Shown here piece by piece: positions 1-5,772 of a stretch of DNA of 6,189 nucleotides. Both the position numbers and the translations under genes were made by a program. The stretch's first letter is position 1, and each line of letters begins with the position of its first letter. Below the pieces are notes generated by a model. It saw only the letters and a list, made by a program, of their open reading frames with translations, made no database searches and was not told the origin of the DNA. The stretch comes from an uncultured Collinsella sp. (GTDB lineage: Bacteria; Actinomycetota; Coriobacteriia; Coriobacteriales; Coriobacteriaceae): contig USOG01000090.1 in NCBI GenBank assembly GCA_900556365.1, positions 1 to 6,189 of the forward strand, in the 5' to 3' direction.

Positions 1-412
1 CGATATGGTTGAGTTCGACATCACGGTGTCGGGCCACCATATCGATCGACTGCGTGGCGACGGCGTGGTCGTGTCCACGGCGACTGGTTCTACGGGTTAC
101 GCGCTCAGTGCCGGTGGCCCCATCGTGAGCCCCGACTATACGGGCATGGTCTGCGTACCCATTGCGCCGCACACCATTCAGGCCCGTGCCTTCTTGACTT
201 CGCCGAGTGATGTCGTCGAAATCTTTATGTCTGATGACCGTCCGAGCGTTCCGGCGATCGCTATCGATGGGCAGTTTATTACCTGTGATGGCACCGTTGA
301 GAGCGTGGCGGTGCGTCGTGGGCCCGGCGATGTGCTGCTGCTGGATTACGGCCCCGAGAGCTTCTATAACTCGGTGAGCCGCGTATTCTACGGAGTCCGT
401 CATGATCGATGA
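1..412 (+). CDS. nadK: NAD kinase, C-terminal part (5' end outside window)
   Basis: This is the C-terminal portion of NAD kinase, the cytosolic enzyme that phosphorylates NAD to NADP using ATP or polyphosphate. The frame is open from the first bases of the window, so the gene begins upstream and the N-terminal GGDGT nucleotide motif is not visible. The diagnostic family block is present at about bases 56-130: RGDGVVVSTATGSTGY followed by ALSAGGPIVSP, which is the conserved NAD-binding TGST-Y-LSAGGP segment. The tail (FYNSVSRVFYG) also fits NAD kinases. The stop codon lies 11 bases inside recN, so the two genes overlap and are probably co-transcribed and translationally coupled. A nadK-recN pair, often preceded by an rRNA methyltransferase gene tlyA, is a familiar arrangement in Actinobacteria and Firmicutes. 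No frameshift is seen. Confidence 0.95.
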   Translation, partial: DMVEFDITVSGHHIDRLRGDGVVVSTATGSTGYALSAGGPIVSPDYTGMVCVPIAPHTIQARAFLTSPSDVVEIFMSDDRPSVPAIAIDGQFITCDGTVESVAVRRGPGDVLLLDYGPESFYNSVSRVFYGVRHDR

Positions 413-2030
413 GCTGCAGGTTTCTAACATTGCACTCATTCGCGAGGCGACGCTGGTGCCGAGTGCCGGCCTGACTGTCCTGACCGGTGAGACCGGCGCC
501 GGCAAGACTGCGCTGCTCTCGGCGCTCAAGCTTATTTTGGGCGAGCGCGCGGATTCGTCGACGGTGCGTGAGGGCGAGGCGCTGGCGAGCGTCGAGGCGC
601 GCCTGTTTGACGGCCCACACGACGCGGAGGGCTTTACCGTGCAGCGCAGCCTTTCTGCCGAGGGTCGCAGCCGCGTCAAGATTGACGGCCGCATCGCCAG
701 CGTGCGCGAGCTTTCGGAGCGCGTTGGCGTGATGATGGATTTGTGCGGCCAGCACGAGCACCAACGCTTGCTCGATCCGGCGCATCACGTTGCGATGGTT
801 GATGCGTGGGCGGGACGCTCTGCGCTCGAGGCGCTGGATGCGTACCGCGCCTGCTTTAAGGCATCGCGTGCTGCCGCCAAGGAGGTTCGACGTGTTGAAG
901 AGGCCTCGCGTGCGCAGGGGAGCCGCGTCGAGGAGGCGCGCTTTGCGCTCGAGCGCATCGGCGAGGTCGACCCCAAACCGGGCGAGTATGAGGAACTCGA
1001 GGAACTGCTGCCGCGCTCCGAACATGCCGAGGTACTGGTTGCCACGGCCAATGATGCCCATGCATCGCTTGCTGCCGAAGGGGGAGCGCTCGATGCCGTG
1101 AACAGTGCCGTGGCAGAGCTTTCCCGTATGGCTGCCGTCGATCGCAAGCTGGGCGACATTGCCGATGCGCTTTCGGATGCCTGTATCTCCCTTGAGGATT
1201 GCGCGAACGAGCTTCGTTCCTATCGCGATGGCGTCGCCTTCGACCCTCGCGAGCTCGCTCGCATGCGTGAGCGGTATTCCGACCTCAAGGGTCTGTTGCG
1301 TCAGTGGGGTCCCACTATGGACGATGTTTTTGCCATGCGCGATCGCTCGCAAGAACTGCTGTCCCTGGTCGATGATGGCGATGAGCAGATCAAAAAGGCG
1401 CGTGAGGCACTCGGGAGCGCCGAGCGCGAGTTGTTTGCCGCTGCCAAGGCACTTAAGCGCGCTCGCAATACGGCGGCCCCGCGCTTCTGCCACGAGGTTG
1501 GCCGCCAGATGGCGCGCTTGGAGATGGGTAGTGCCGAGCTCGTCTGGGAGTCGCGCGATCTTCCCCGTGCTGAGTGGACGCCCGTTGGTCCTTCGAGCTA
1601 CGAGCTGCTATACCGCAGCGGTGCCGGCTTGACGCCACGTCCCCTGCGCCGCATTGCGTCGGGCGGCGAGCTCAGCCGCGTCATGCTGGCAAGTAAGGTT
1701 GTCCTCGGTAACGCGGACGGTGTCGATACGCTGGTGTTTGACGAGGTCGATGCTGGTGTCGGTGGCTCCACGGCGCGTGCACTCGCGGGCGTGCTCGCAG
1801 ATCTCGCCTCTACGCATCAGGTGATTGTCGTAACCCACTTGGCGCAGGTCGCCGTCATGGCCGACAAGCATTATGTTGTCAGCAAGGAACCAGGCGATGT
1901 TCCCCAGACGCATTTGGACGAGGTAACTGGCGAAGCGCGTACCGCCGAGATCGCCCGCATGTTGAGCGGCGATCAGTCCGAGGCAAGCTTGGCCCACGCA
2001 AAGCAGATGCTCGAAGAAGCTCGAGGTTAG
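402..2030 (+). CDS. recN: DNA repair protein RecN (SMC-like ATPase)
   Basis: RecN is an SMC-related ATPase that acts early in recombinational repair of DNA double-strand breaks. The 542-residue product is close to the usual length (E. coli RecN is about 553). ABC/SMC signatures appear in order: Walker A GETGAGKT at residues 29-36; the RecN-typical CGQHEHQRLLDP block from residue 115; a long charged, heptad-like middle (about 145-370) fitting the coiled-coil arms; the ABC signature SGGELSR at 420-426; Walker B LVFDEVDAG at 444-452; and the H-loop VVTHLAQV at 476-483. The start at 402 is supported by GGAG at 392-395 with a six-base spacer and by the MIDELQVSNIALI opening, which matches the family N-terminus. 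It overlaps nadK by 11 bases. No SOS (LexA) box of its own is apparent, as expected for an internal operon gene. The gene looks intact. Confidence 0.97.
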   Translation: MIDELQVSNIALIREATLVPSAGLTVLTGETGAGKTALLSALKLILGERADSSTVREGEALASVEARLFDGPHDAEGFTVQRSLSAEGRSRVKIDGRIASVRELSERVGVMMDLCGQHEHQRLLDPAHHVAMVDAWAGRSALEALDAYRACFKASRAAAKEVRRVEEASRAQGSRVEEARFALERIGEVDPKPGEYEELEELLPRSEHAEVLVATANDAHASLAAEGGALDAVNSAVAELSRMAAVDRKLGDIADALSDACISLEDCANELRSYRDGVAFDPRELARMRERYSDLKGLLRQWGPTMDDVFAMRDRSQELLSLVDDGDEQIKKAREALGSAERELFAAAKALKRARNTAAPRFCHEVGRQMARLEMGSAELVWESRDLPRAEWTPVGPSSYELLYRSGAGLTPRPLRRIASGGELSRVMLASKVVLGNADGVDTLVFDEVDAGVGGSTARALAGVLADLASTHQVIVVTHLAQVAVMADKHYVVSKEPGDVPQTHLDEVTGEARTAEIARMLSGDQSEASLAHAKQMLEEARG

Positions 2031-2048
2031 GTCGTATCAGCGGGGTTG

Positions 2049-2081
2049 GTGGGACAAAATAGACTGAAATTTTTGTCCCAC
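2049..2081. repeat. Inverted repeat between convergent recN and rpiR-type gene
   Basis: An 11-bp perfect inverted repeat, GTGGGACAAAA (2049-2059) and TTTTGTCCCAC (2071-2081), surrounds an 11-base loop. It sits 18 bases after the recN stop and 8 bases before the stop of the convergent regulator. The position suits a bidirectional transcription stop, but the T-run lies inside the 3' arm rather than after it on either strand, so it is not a textbook intrinsic terminator. The loop and inner arm (AAATAGACTG) resemble the inner part of the palindrome at 5307-5379, which suggests a dispersed repeat family. Confidence 0.7.
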
Positions 2082-2089
2082 TACGCGTT

Positions 2090-2947
2090 TTACTCAACGA
2101 CCTTATCCGGCTGGATGAGCTCCTCGTAGTAGCTGATATGCTCACGCGCGTCTTCAATCTCGGGCAGCAGGAAGTTGTAGATGACTTCGATGATCATCGT
2201 GGCACTGATCTTGGAGAACGCAAAGTCGCCCGTCGTCAGCAGCGCTTCGTGGTTGACGGTATTAAAAGTGTAGTCTGCCAGGCGCGCGAGCGGGGATTTG
2301 CTGTCGCTGCTGATGACGACTACGGTTGCGCCGCAGTCGCGAGCCGCTTTTGCCATGCGATTCAGTCGGCGCGATTTGCCGGAGTTTGAGATTAGCACGA
2401 TGACGTCACCCGGGCGCAACGTGAGCGCAAAGCCGATTGATGTCTCGCTAATGGTGCTCGCCATGCAGCGCAGGCCCAGCTGCGAAAACTTAAACGTCGC
2501 ATCGAGTGCGACCGCGTTGGTATTGCCCACAGCTGCAAACTCAATAACCCCTGCATGCTTAAGGGCATGCACAACAGCCGCCAGCGTATCGTGGTCGATA
2601 CCGTCGATGGTCGCATTAAGCTCGCTCACCTTGGCAGCCAGGATGTTCTTGAGGCTCTGCTCCATATTGTCGAGCGAGACCTCGTCGGTCAGGCCCTCGT
2701 TGCGCTGGCTTTCCAAATCCCTCGCCAACGAAAACTGAAAGCTGCGGAAGCTGCCAAACCCAAGCTTGCGGCAGAAGCGCGAAACGGTCGCCTCGGACGT
2801 GGCAGCGGCGCGTGAGAGCTGAGCCGCCGTGAGGCGTGGAGCCTCGGACTGGTGCTCCAATATATAGTCGACAATGCGCTGCTCGGACTCGCTATATCCC
2901 TGATGGGTGCTAATGAGGGAAAGTGCGCTCTTGCTACTATCGGTCAT
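2090..2947 (-). CDS. RpiR/MurR-family transcriptional regulator (HTH + SIS domain)
   Basis: This 285-residue product has the two-domain layout of RpiR/MurR-family sugar-metabolism regulators. The N-terminal helix-turn-helix domain spans about residues 10-80; its core (LTAAQLSRAAATSEATVSRF, then CRKLGF) covers 39-64. A C-terminal SIS (sugar isomerase) domain at about 120-250 contains the phosphosugar-binding loop ISNSGKSRRL near residues 186-195. SIS domains of this family bind sugar phosphates and usually control adjacent sugar-uptake genes. The start at 2947 is chosen because AGGAG precedes it by six bases; an in-frame ATG 16 codons upstream (2995) lacks a ribosome binding site and abuts a possible -10 box. 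The gene is divergent from a fructose-family PTS permease across a 272-base gap with palindromic sites, so it probably regulates that permease. Whether it represses or activates, and the exact effector, cannot be read from sequence. Confidence 0.93.
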   Translation of the reverse strand: MTDSSKSALSLISTHQGYSESEQRIVDYILEHQSEAPRLTAAQLSRAAATSEATVSRFCRKLGFGSFRSFQFSLARDLESQRNEGLTDEVSLDNMEQSLKNILAAKVSELNATIDGIDHDTLAAVVHALKHAGVIEFAAVGNTNAVALDATFKFSQLGLRCMASTISETSIGFALTLRPGDVIVLISNSGKSRRLNRMAKAARDCGATVVVISSDSKSPLARLADYTFNTVNHEALLTTGDFAFSKISATMIIEVIYNFLLPEIEDAREHISYYEELIQPDKVVE

Positions 2948-2953
2948 GGATGG

Positions 2954-2960
2954 CTCCTGG
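2954..2960 (-). promoter_or_regulatory. Ribosome binding site fixing the regulator start at 2947
   Basis: On the minus strand CCAGGAG ends six bases before the ATG at 2947. The alternative upstream ATG (2995-2993) has no purine-rich sequence at a suitable distance, so this site decides the start codon. Confidence 0.8.
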
Positions 2961-3077
2961 TTGGCATGAAAATCTAATTTGATTCGCAATGCCATAGTAT
3001 ACGGGCATTTTCAATTACAAGATACACCTTGCCGTTTCAAGTGTTGATGGTAAACTTTCACCTACCGTTTACGGTTA

Positions 3078-3092
3078 TGAAAGAACCTTTCA
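3078..3092. promoter_or_regulatory. Probable operator, TGAAAG-N3-CTTTCA
   Basis: A perfect 6+6 inverted repeat with a three-base centre lies in the divergent gap, 127 bases upstream of the PTS permease start. Dyads built from TGAAA/TTTCA are typical of what dimeric HTH regulators, including RpiR-family members, bind. It overlaps the weak -10 candidate of the permease, which would fit repression. The protein that binds it is inferred from adjacency only. Confidence 0.55.
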
Positions 3093-3157
3093 CCGGAGAT
3101 TTGCACCTTGTCTCTTCTCACGCGGACGGTAGGTTGGTATCTTTCAGTTGTGGAAAA

Positions 3158-3198
3158 ACGCGCATCGAAGCGCGTGTAGGGGAGCGCCCGCGGGCGCT
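3158..3198 (+). other. Two GC-rich hairpins in the PTS permease 5' leader
   Basis: ACGCGC (3158-3163) can pair with GCGCGT (3170-3175) over a six-base loop. Immediately downstream, AGCGCCCGCGGGCGCT (3183-3198) is a perfect 16-base palindrome that can form a 6-bp stem with a CGCG loop. They end 9 bases before the ribosome binding site of the permease. They could stabilise the mRNA or affect translation initiation, but no terminator T-run follows, so classical attenuation is not supported. Confidence 0.5.
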
Positions 3199-3207
3199 GT
3201 ACTCAAG

Positions 3208-3215
3208 AAGGAGGG
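3208..3215 (+). promoter_or_regulatory. Strong ribosome binding site fixing the PTS permease start at 3220
   Basis: AAGGAGGG, containing the full AGGAGG core, ends four bases before the ATG at 3220. It lies inside the longer open frame that begins at 3148, and so shows that the 24 extra codons are leader rather than protein. Confidence 0.9.
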
Positions 3216-3219
3216 ACAC

Positions 3220-5223
3220 ATGGCTAAGTTTGACATCATCGCCGCGACCGGTTGCCCGACCGGCATTGCGCACACCTTCATGGCGAAGGAGGCGCTGGAG
3301 AAGGCAGCTGCCGAGCGCGGTCTGACCATTAAGGTCGAGACTCATGGCCAGGTCGGTGTCGAGAACGAGCTCACCAAGAGTGAGATCGCTGGTGCCAAGG
3401 CCGTCGTCGTCGCAGCCGACAAGGATGTCCAGGCTGAGCGTTTCGCCGGCAAGCCCATGGTTTCCGTTGGTGTTTCCAAGGCCCTGTCCGTTGAGGCCGC
3501 CGGTAAGCTGATTGACCGCGCGCTCGCCGCCAAGGGTGACGACACGGTTGCAGCTGCTGCCGATGTCGAGGATGAGGTCGAGGAGAAGGAGTCCATCGGC
3601 CACATCATCTACAAGCACCTCATGAACGGCGTCAGCCACATGCTGGTCTTCGTCGTTGCCGGTGGCGTCCTGACCGCCGTTTCGTTCCTGTGGGGCATTA
3701 CGTCCTTCGATTCGACGGCGTCTGACTACAACAGCTTTGCTGCGATGCTCAAGATCATCGGCGGCATCGCCATGAACCTCATGGTTCCGGTGCTTTCCGC
3801 CTATATCGCCGAATCCATCGGCAAGCGCCCGGCGCTCGTCCCCGGCTTTGTTGCCGGTATGATCGCCATCCAGGGCCTGCCTGTTAACGCCGAGACCGGC
3901 ATGATCGACGCCGGTGGCGCCGGCGTGGGCTTCGGCTTCCTGGGCGGCATCGTCGGTGGCTTCCTCGCCGGTTATGTCATCCTGCTGCTCGAGAAGGTCT
4001 TTGCCGGTCTGCCCAAGAACCTGGACGGCCTCAAGGCTATCTTCCTGTACCCGCTGTTCTCGACGGCTATCGTCGGCCTGGTCATGCTCGGCATTTCCGG
4101 CCCCATGGCTGCCATCAACACCGCCATGATGGACTTCCTCAAGGGCCTGTCCGCCTCTGGCGCTGTTGTCCTGGGTCTTGCCATTGGCTGCATGTGCGCC
4201 TTTGACATGGGCGGCCCGGTCAACAAGGCTGCTTACGTCACCGGTACCGCTATGCTCACCGAGGCTCTGGCCGCCGGTGTTGGCACCGACACTTACAACT
4301 TCGGCACCAACTTCATGGCTGCCGTCTCCGCCGCTTGCATCGTTCCGCCGCTGATTACCACCTTCGCCGTCGTTGTCGGCAAGAAGTACTTCAGCCAGGA
4401 GGATCATGACGCCGGTGTCGTCAACCTCATCCTTGGTTGCACCCACATCACCGAGGGCGCCATTCCGTTCATGACCAAGAACATCTGGCCCGTCATGCCC
4501 ATCATGATGCTCGGTTCCTCTATCGCTTCGATCCTGACCATTATGTTCAACGTTCACGATCCGGCGCCTCACGGTGGCTTCCTGGTCCTGCCCGTTGTCG
4601 AGAACGGTCCGCTGTGGGTCCTCGCGATCCTCATCGGCGCCGTGGTCGGTGGCATCCTGTTCGTGGCCTTCAAGAAGTACGACTTCGAGAAGAATCAGAA
4701 GGCCGCTCCTGCAGCCAAGCCCGTTGAGGCCCCCAAGGCCGCTGCCGTCGAGGCTCCCAAGGCCGAGGCTGCCGACTTCGTGAAGGTCGAGAATGTCTTT
4801 GTCGCCGAGGACTTCGCTTCTCGTGACGAGGCTCTGAGCTTCGTTTCCAACCAGGCTGTCAAGGCCGGTATCGCCAGCGACGCCGACGCCGTGATGAATG
4901 CCTTCTTGGCCCGCGAGGCCGAGGGCACCACGGGCATGATGGAGGGCTTCGCCATCCCGCATGCCAAGTCCGACGCCATTACCGAGGCTGCCGTTATCGT
5001 CGTCAAGGACGAGTCCGGCGTGACCGGTTGGGACACCATGGACGGCGCTCCCGTCAACGTGGCCATCGCTCTGCTCATCCCCGGTGCTCAGGCCGGCACT
5101 ACGCACCTCAAGATCCTGTCCAAAGTCGCTGAGGCGCTCATGGACGAGGACTTCCGTGCCACCGTCAAGGGTTCCACCGACGCCGCCGAGATCGCCAAGA
5201 CGATCAACGCTCGCCTGGTCTAA
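3220..5223 (+). CDS. PTS fructose-family transporter, EIIBCA
   Basis: This 667-residue inner-membrane permease takes up a sugar, probably fructose, and phosphorylates it using phosphate from HPr. Domains in order: EIIB (about 3-100) with the fructose-family phosphocysteine loop ATGCPTGIAHTF, Cys12; an acidic spacer DVEDEVEEKES (115-125); a polytopic EIIC membrane domain (about 127-485) with the conserved DMGGPVNK (329-336) and HITEGAIPF (409-417) motifs; an Ala/Pro/Lys/Glu-rich flexible linker (495-518); and EIIA (about 520-667) with phospho-His581 in GFAIPHAKSD. All catalytic residues are present, so it looks functional. Fructose EII genes usually sit beside 1-phosphofructokinase (fruK) and a DeoR-type regulator; neither is seen here. 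Instead an RpiR-type regulator is divergent and ptsH lies downstream. The start at 3220 is set by AGGAGG and by the MAKFDIIAATGC opening. The family is certain; the exact sugar is inference, with mannosylglycerate or another ketose as alternatives. Confidence 0.95.
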   Translation: MAKFDIIAATGCPTGIAHTFMAKEALEKAAAERGLTIKVETHGQVGVENELTKSEIAGAKAVVVAADKDVQAERFAGKPMVSVGVSKALSVEAAGKLIDRALAAKGDDTVAAAADVEDEVEEKESIGHIIYKHLMNGVSHMLVFVVAGGVLTAVSFLWGITSFDSTASDYNSFAAMLKIIGGIAMNLMVPVLSAYIAESIGKRPALVPGFVAGMIAIQGLPVNAETGMIDAGGAGVGFGFLGGIVGGFLAGYVILLLEKVFAGLPKNLDGLKAIFLYPLFSTAIVGLVMLGISGPMAAINTAMMDFLKGLSASGAVVLGLAIGCMCAFDMGGPVNKAAYVTGTAMLTEALAAGVGTDTYNFGTNFMAAVSAACIVPPLITTFAVVVGKKYFSQEDHDAGVVNLILGCTHITEGAIPFMTKNIWPVMPIMMLGSSIASILTIMFNVHDPAPHGGFLVLPVVENGPLWVLAILIGAVVGGILFVAFKKYDFEKNQKAAPAAKPVEAPKAAAVEAPKAEAADFVKVENVFVAEDFASRDEALSFVSNQAVKAGIASDADAVMNAFLAREAEGTTGMMEGFAIPHAKSDAITEAAVIVVKDESGVTGWDTMDGAPVNVAIALLIPGAQAGTTHLKILSKVAEALMDEDFRATVKGSTDAAEIAKTINARLV

Positions 5224-5260
5224 CCCCCCCAGCTCGCGAATAACATCGCCCCCTGTATAT

Positions 5261-5297
5261 AAGGCGGAGTCCCTCTCCAGGGCCTCCGCCTTTTTTT
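5261..5297 (+). terminator. Intrinsic terminator after the PTS permease
   Basis: AAGGCGGAG (5261-5269) pairs with CTCCGCCTT (5284-5292). After one mismatch the stem continues with CCCT (5271-5274) pairing with AGGG (5279-5282) over a CTCC loop. A run of seven T residues (5291-5297) follows directly. This is a canonical Rho-independent terminator 37 bases after the permease stop. It indicates that ptsH downstream is a separate transcription unit. Confidence 0.93.
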
Positions 5298-5306
5298 ATC
5301 CCTCCC

Positions 5307-5379
5307 ATAAGTTGCGGTGAAATAGGGACTGTTTAAACGATTCAACCCCAAATTCAGTCCTTATTTCACCGCAACTTAT
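5307..5379. repeat. 73-base palindromic element with 25-base arms
   Basis: The left arm (5307-5331, beginning ATAAGTTGCGGTGAAATA) is the reverse complement of the right arm (5355-5379) at 24 of 25 positions. The single difference (G5325 against T5361) would be a G-U wobble in RNA. The 23-base loop is AT-rich and starts within GTTTAAAC (5331-5338). It lies 10 bases after the terminator T-run, so it is not needed for termination. Its symmetry and intergenic position suggest a REP- or MITE-like dispersed element. Confidence 0.8.
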
Positions 5380-5482
5380 AAAAGGGCATAGAGGGGGCTG
5401 CCTATCGAGTCTTTGTCGCGAACAGTTCATCAGCCAGAATTCCTTTCAGCCGACATTACTTTGGACCGACTGGGTTTCCGCA
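5380..5482. other. Intergenic segment with no recognised feature
   Basis: I see no gene with a credible start and ribosome binding site, no terminator and no clear repeat in these 103 bases between the two palindromic elements. The full gene-free interval (5224-5772) holds, in order, the permease terminator, the 73-base palindrome, this segment, the 152-base inverted repeat, and the ptsH promoter and leader. Confidence 0.6.
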
Positions 5483-5634
5483 GCTTGCTCGCCCACAGGG
5501 GCCCGCGCGCGGCCTGTGAGATTTATCGCGAGTTCCGCACGAGCCGAAGAGCACTTAATGTGCTCTTCGTGCGAGCAGGACTGTAGAGCAGGAAATCTCA
5601 CAGGCCGCGCACGGGCCCCTGTGGGCGAGCAAGC
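5483..5634. repeat. 152-base near-perfect inverted repeat with 42-base arms and nested hairpin
   Basis: The left arm (5483-5524, beginning GCTTGCTCGCCCACAGGGGC) and right arm (5593-5634) are reverse complements at 41 of 42 positions; the one mismatch is C5506 against A5611. The 68-base centre contains its own 10-bp perfect hairpin, CGAAGAGCAC (5545-5554) with GTGCTCTTCG (5560-5569), over a five-base loop. Flanking bases show no obvious target-site duplication. Open frames on both strands here share the same residues (LTGRARAPVGEQA) only because the arms mirror each other. Options are a MITE-like non-autonomous element, a structured RNA, or a cruciform or insulator element. No transposase is present. 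Confidence 0.85.
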
Positions 5635-5676
5635 GGACGACAAACACACCTGTCCAATAATTCGTCTGAAACACAA

Positions 5677-5707
5677 TGAAAAACCGTTTGATGTGAGTTA
5701 ATATAAA
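5677..5707 (+). promoter_or_regulatory. Candidate ptsH promoter
   Basis: TATAAA at 5702-5707 (with overlapping TAATAT at 5699-5704) is the best -10 candidate upstream of ptsH. The -35 is poor: TGAAAA at 5677-5682 stands 19 bases from TATAAA, and ATGAAA at 5676-5681 stands 17 bases from TAATAT. A start near 5714 would give a leader of about 60 bases that includes the complementary element at 5722. A promoter here is expected because a strong terminator and two palindromes separate ptsH from the gene before it. Confidence 0.4.
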
Positions 5708-5721
5708 CAGCGTCGTGAATC

Positions 5722-5769
5722 TGACTCCTGCCACATACATGACAGGGGTTAAACACAAAAAAGGAGTCA
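5722..5769 (+). promoter_or_regulatory. ptsH leader with a sequence complementary to the ribosome binding site region
   Basis: TGACTCCT (5722-5729) is the exact reverse complement of AGGAGTCA (5762-5769), which contains most of the ribosome binding site AAGGAG (5761-5766) located six bases before the ptsH ATG. Pairing would hide the site. A smaller hairpin, CCTGCCA (5727-5733) with TGACAGG (5740-5746; six of seven pairs), shares bases 5727-5729 with the first helix, so the two compete. This is the layout of a translational switch, though no known riboswitch class is recognised. Confidence 0.5.
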
Positions 5770-5772
5770 ACT

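Larger units (their letters stand above)
2948..3219. promoter_or_regulatory. Divergent control region between the RpiR-type regulator and the PTS permease
   Basis: This 272-base intergenic region is AT-richer than its flanking genes and must hold both promoters. For the regulator, TATACT (minus strand, plus coordinates 2996-3001) is a good -10 candidate, but no convincing -35 lies 16-18 bases upstream. For the permease, TATGAA (3076-3081) is a weak -10 candidate that overlaps the main palindrome. TTTCA or its complement TGAAA occurs seven times: plus-strand TTTCA at 3009, 3035, 3056, 3088 and 3142, and TGAAA at 2967 and 3078. A second, near-perfect palindrome ACCGTTTACGGT lies at 3064-3075. 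A 9-base inverted pair, ACCTACCGT (3060-3068) and ACGGTAGGT (3126-3134), is also present. The region as a control region is secure; individual promoter assignments are tentative. Confidence 0.65.

Noticed and set aside
279..1493. A 404-codon open frame on the minus strand opposite recN
   Set aside because: It is antisense to RecN motifs that are clearly conserved on the plus strand. It also crosses the nadK-recN junction and shows no family signature.
2948..2995. A longer start for the RpiR-type regulator adding 16 residues
   Set aside because: There is no ribosome binding site before 2995 and the ATG abuts a -10 candidate. AGGAG precedes the ATG at 2947.
3148..3219. An upstream ATG that would add 24 residues to the PTS permease
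   Set aside because: The extra residues are encoded by hairpin sequence and the ribosome binding site itself. AGGAGG before 3220 and the EIIB family N-terminus fix the later start.
3118..5106. A 662-codon open frame on the minus strand opposite the PTS permease
   Set aside because: It is the mirror of a strongly codon-biased gene. The translation is low-complexity (rich in G, D, H, E) with no recognisable motif, whereas the plus strand has all PTS catalytic motifs.
5402..5455. A minus-strand stretch reading RLKGILADELFATKTR before a stop, resembling a protein C-terminus
   Set aside because: It is only 17 codons, bounded by a stop just upstream, with codon choice unlike the neighbouring genes and no start. 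Too short to call a pseudogene remnant.
5307..5634. CRISPR array or tandem repeat
   Set aside because: The repeats are inverted, of different sequence and single-copy here. No regularly spaced direct repeats or cas genes are present.
5446..5701. Overlapping short open frames on both strands across the long inverted repeat
   Set aside because: Both translations share LTGRARAPVGEQA only because the repeat arms read the same on each strand. Neither has a ribosome binding site.
5688..5704. TTGATG and TAATAT as a -35/-10 pair for ptsH
   Set aside because: Only five bases separate them, far below the usual 16-18.
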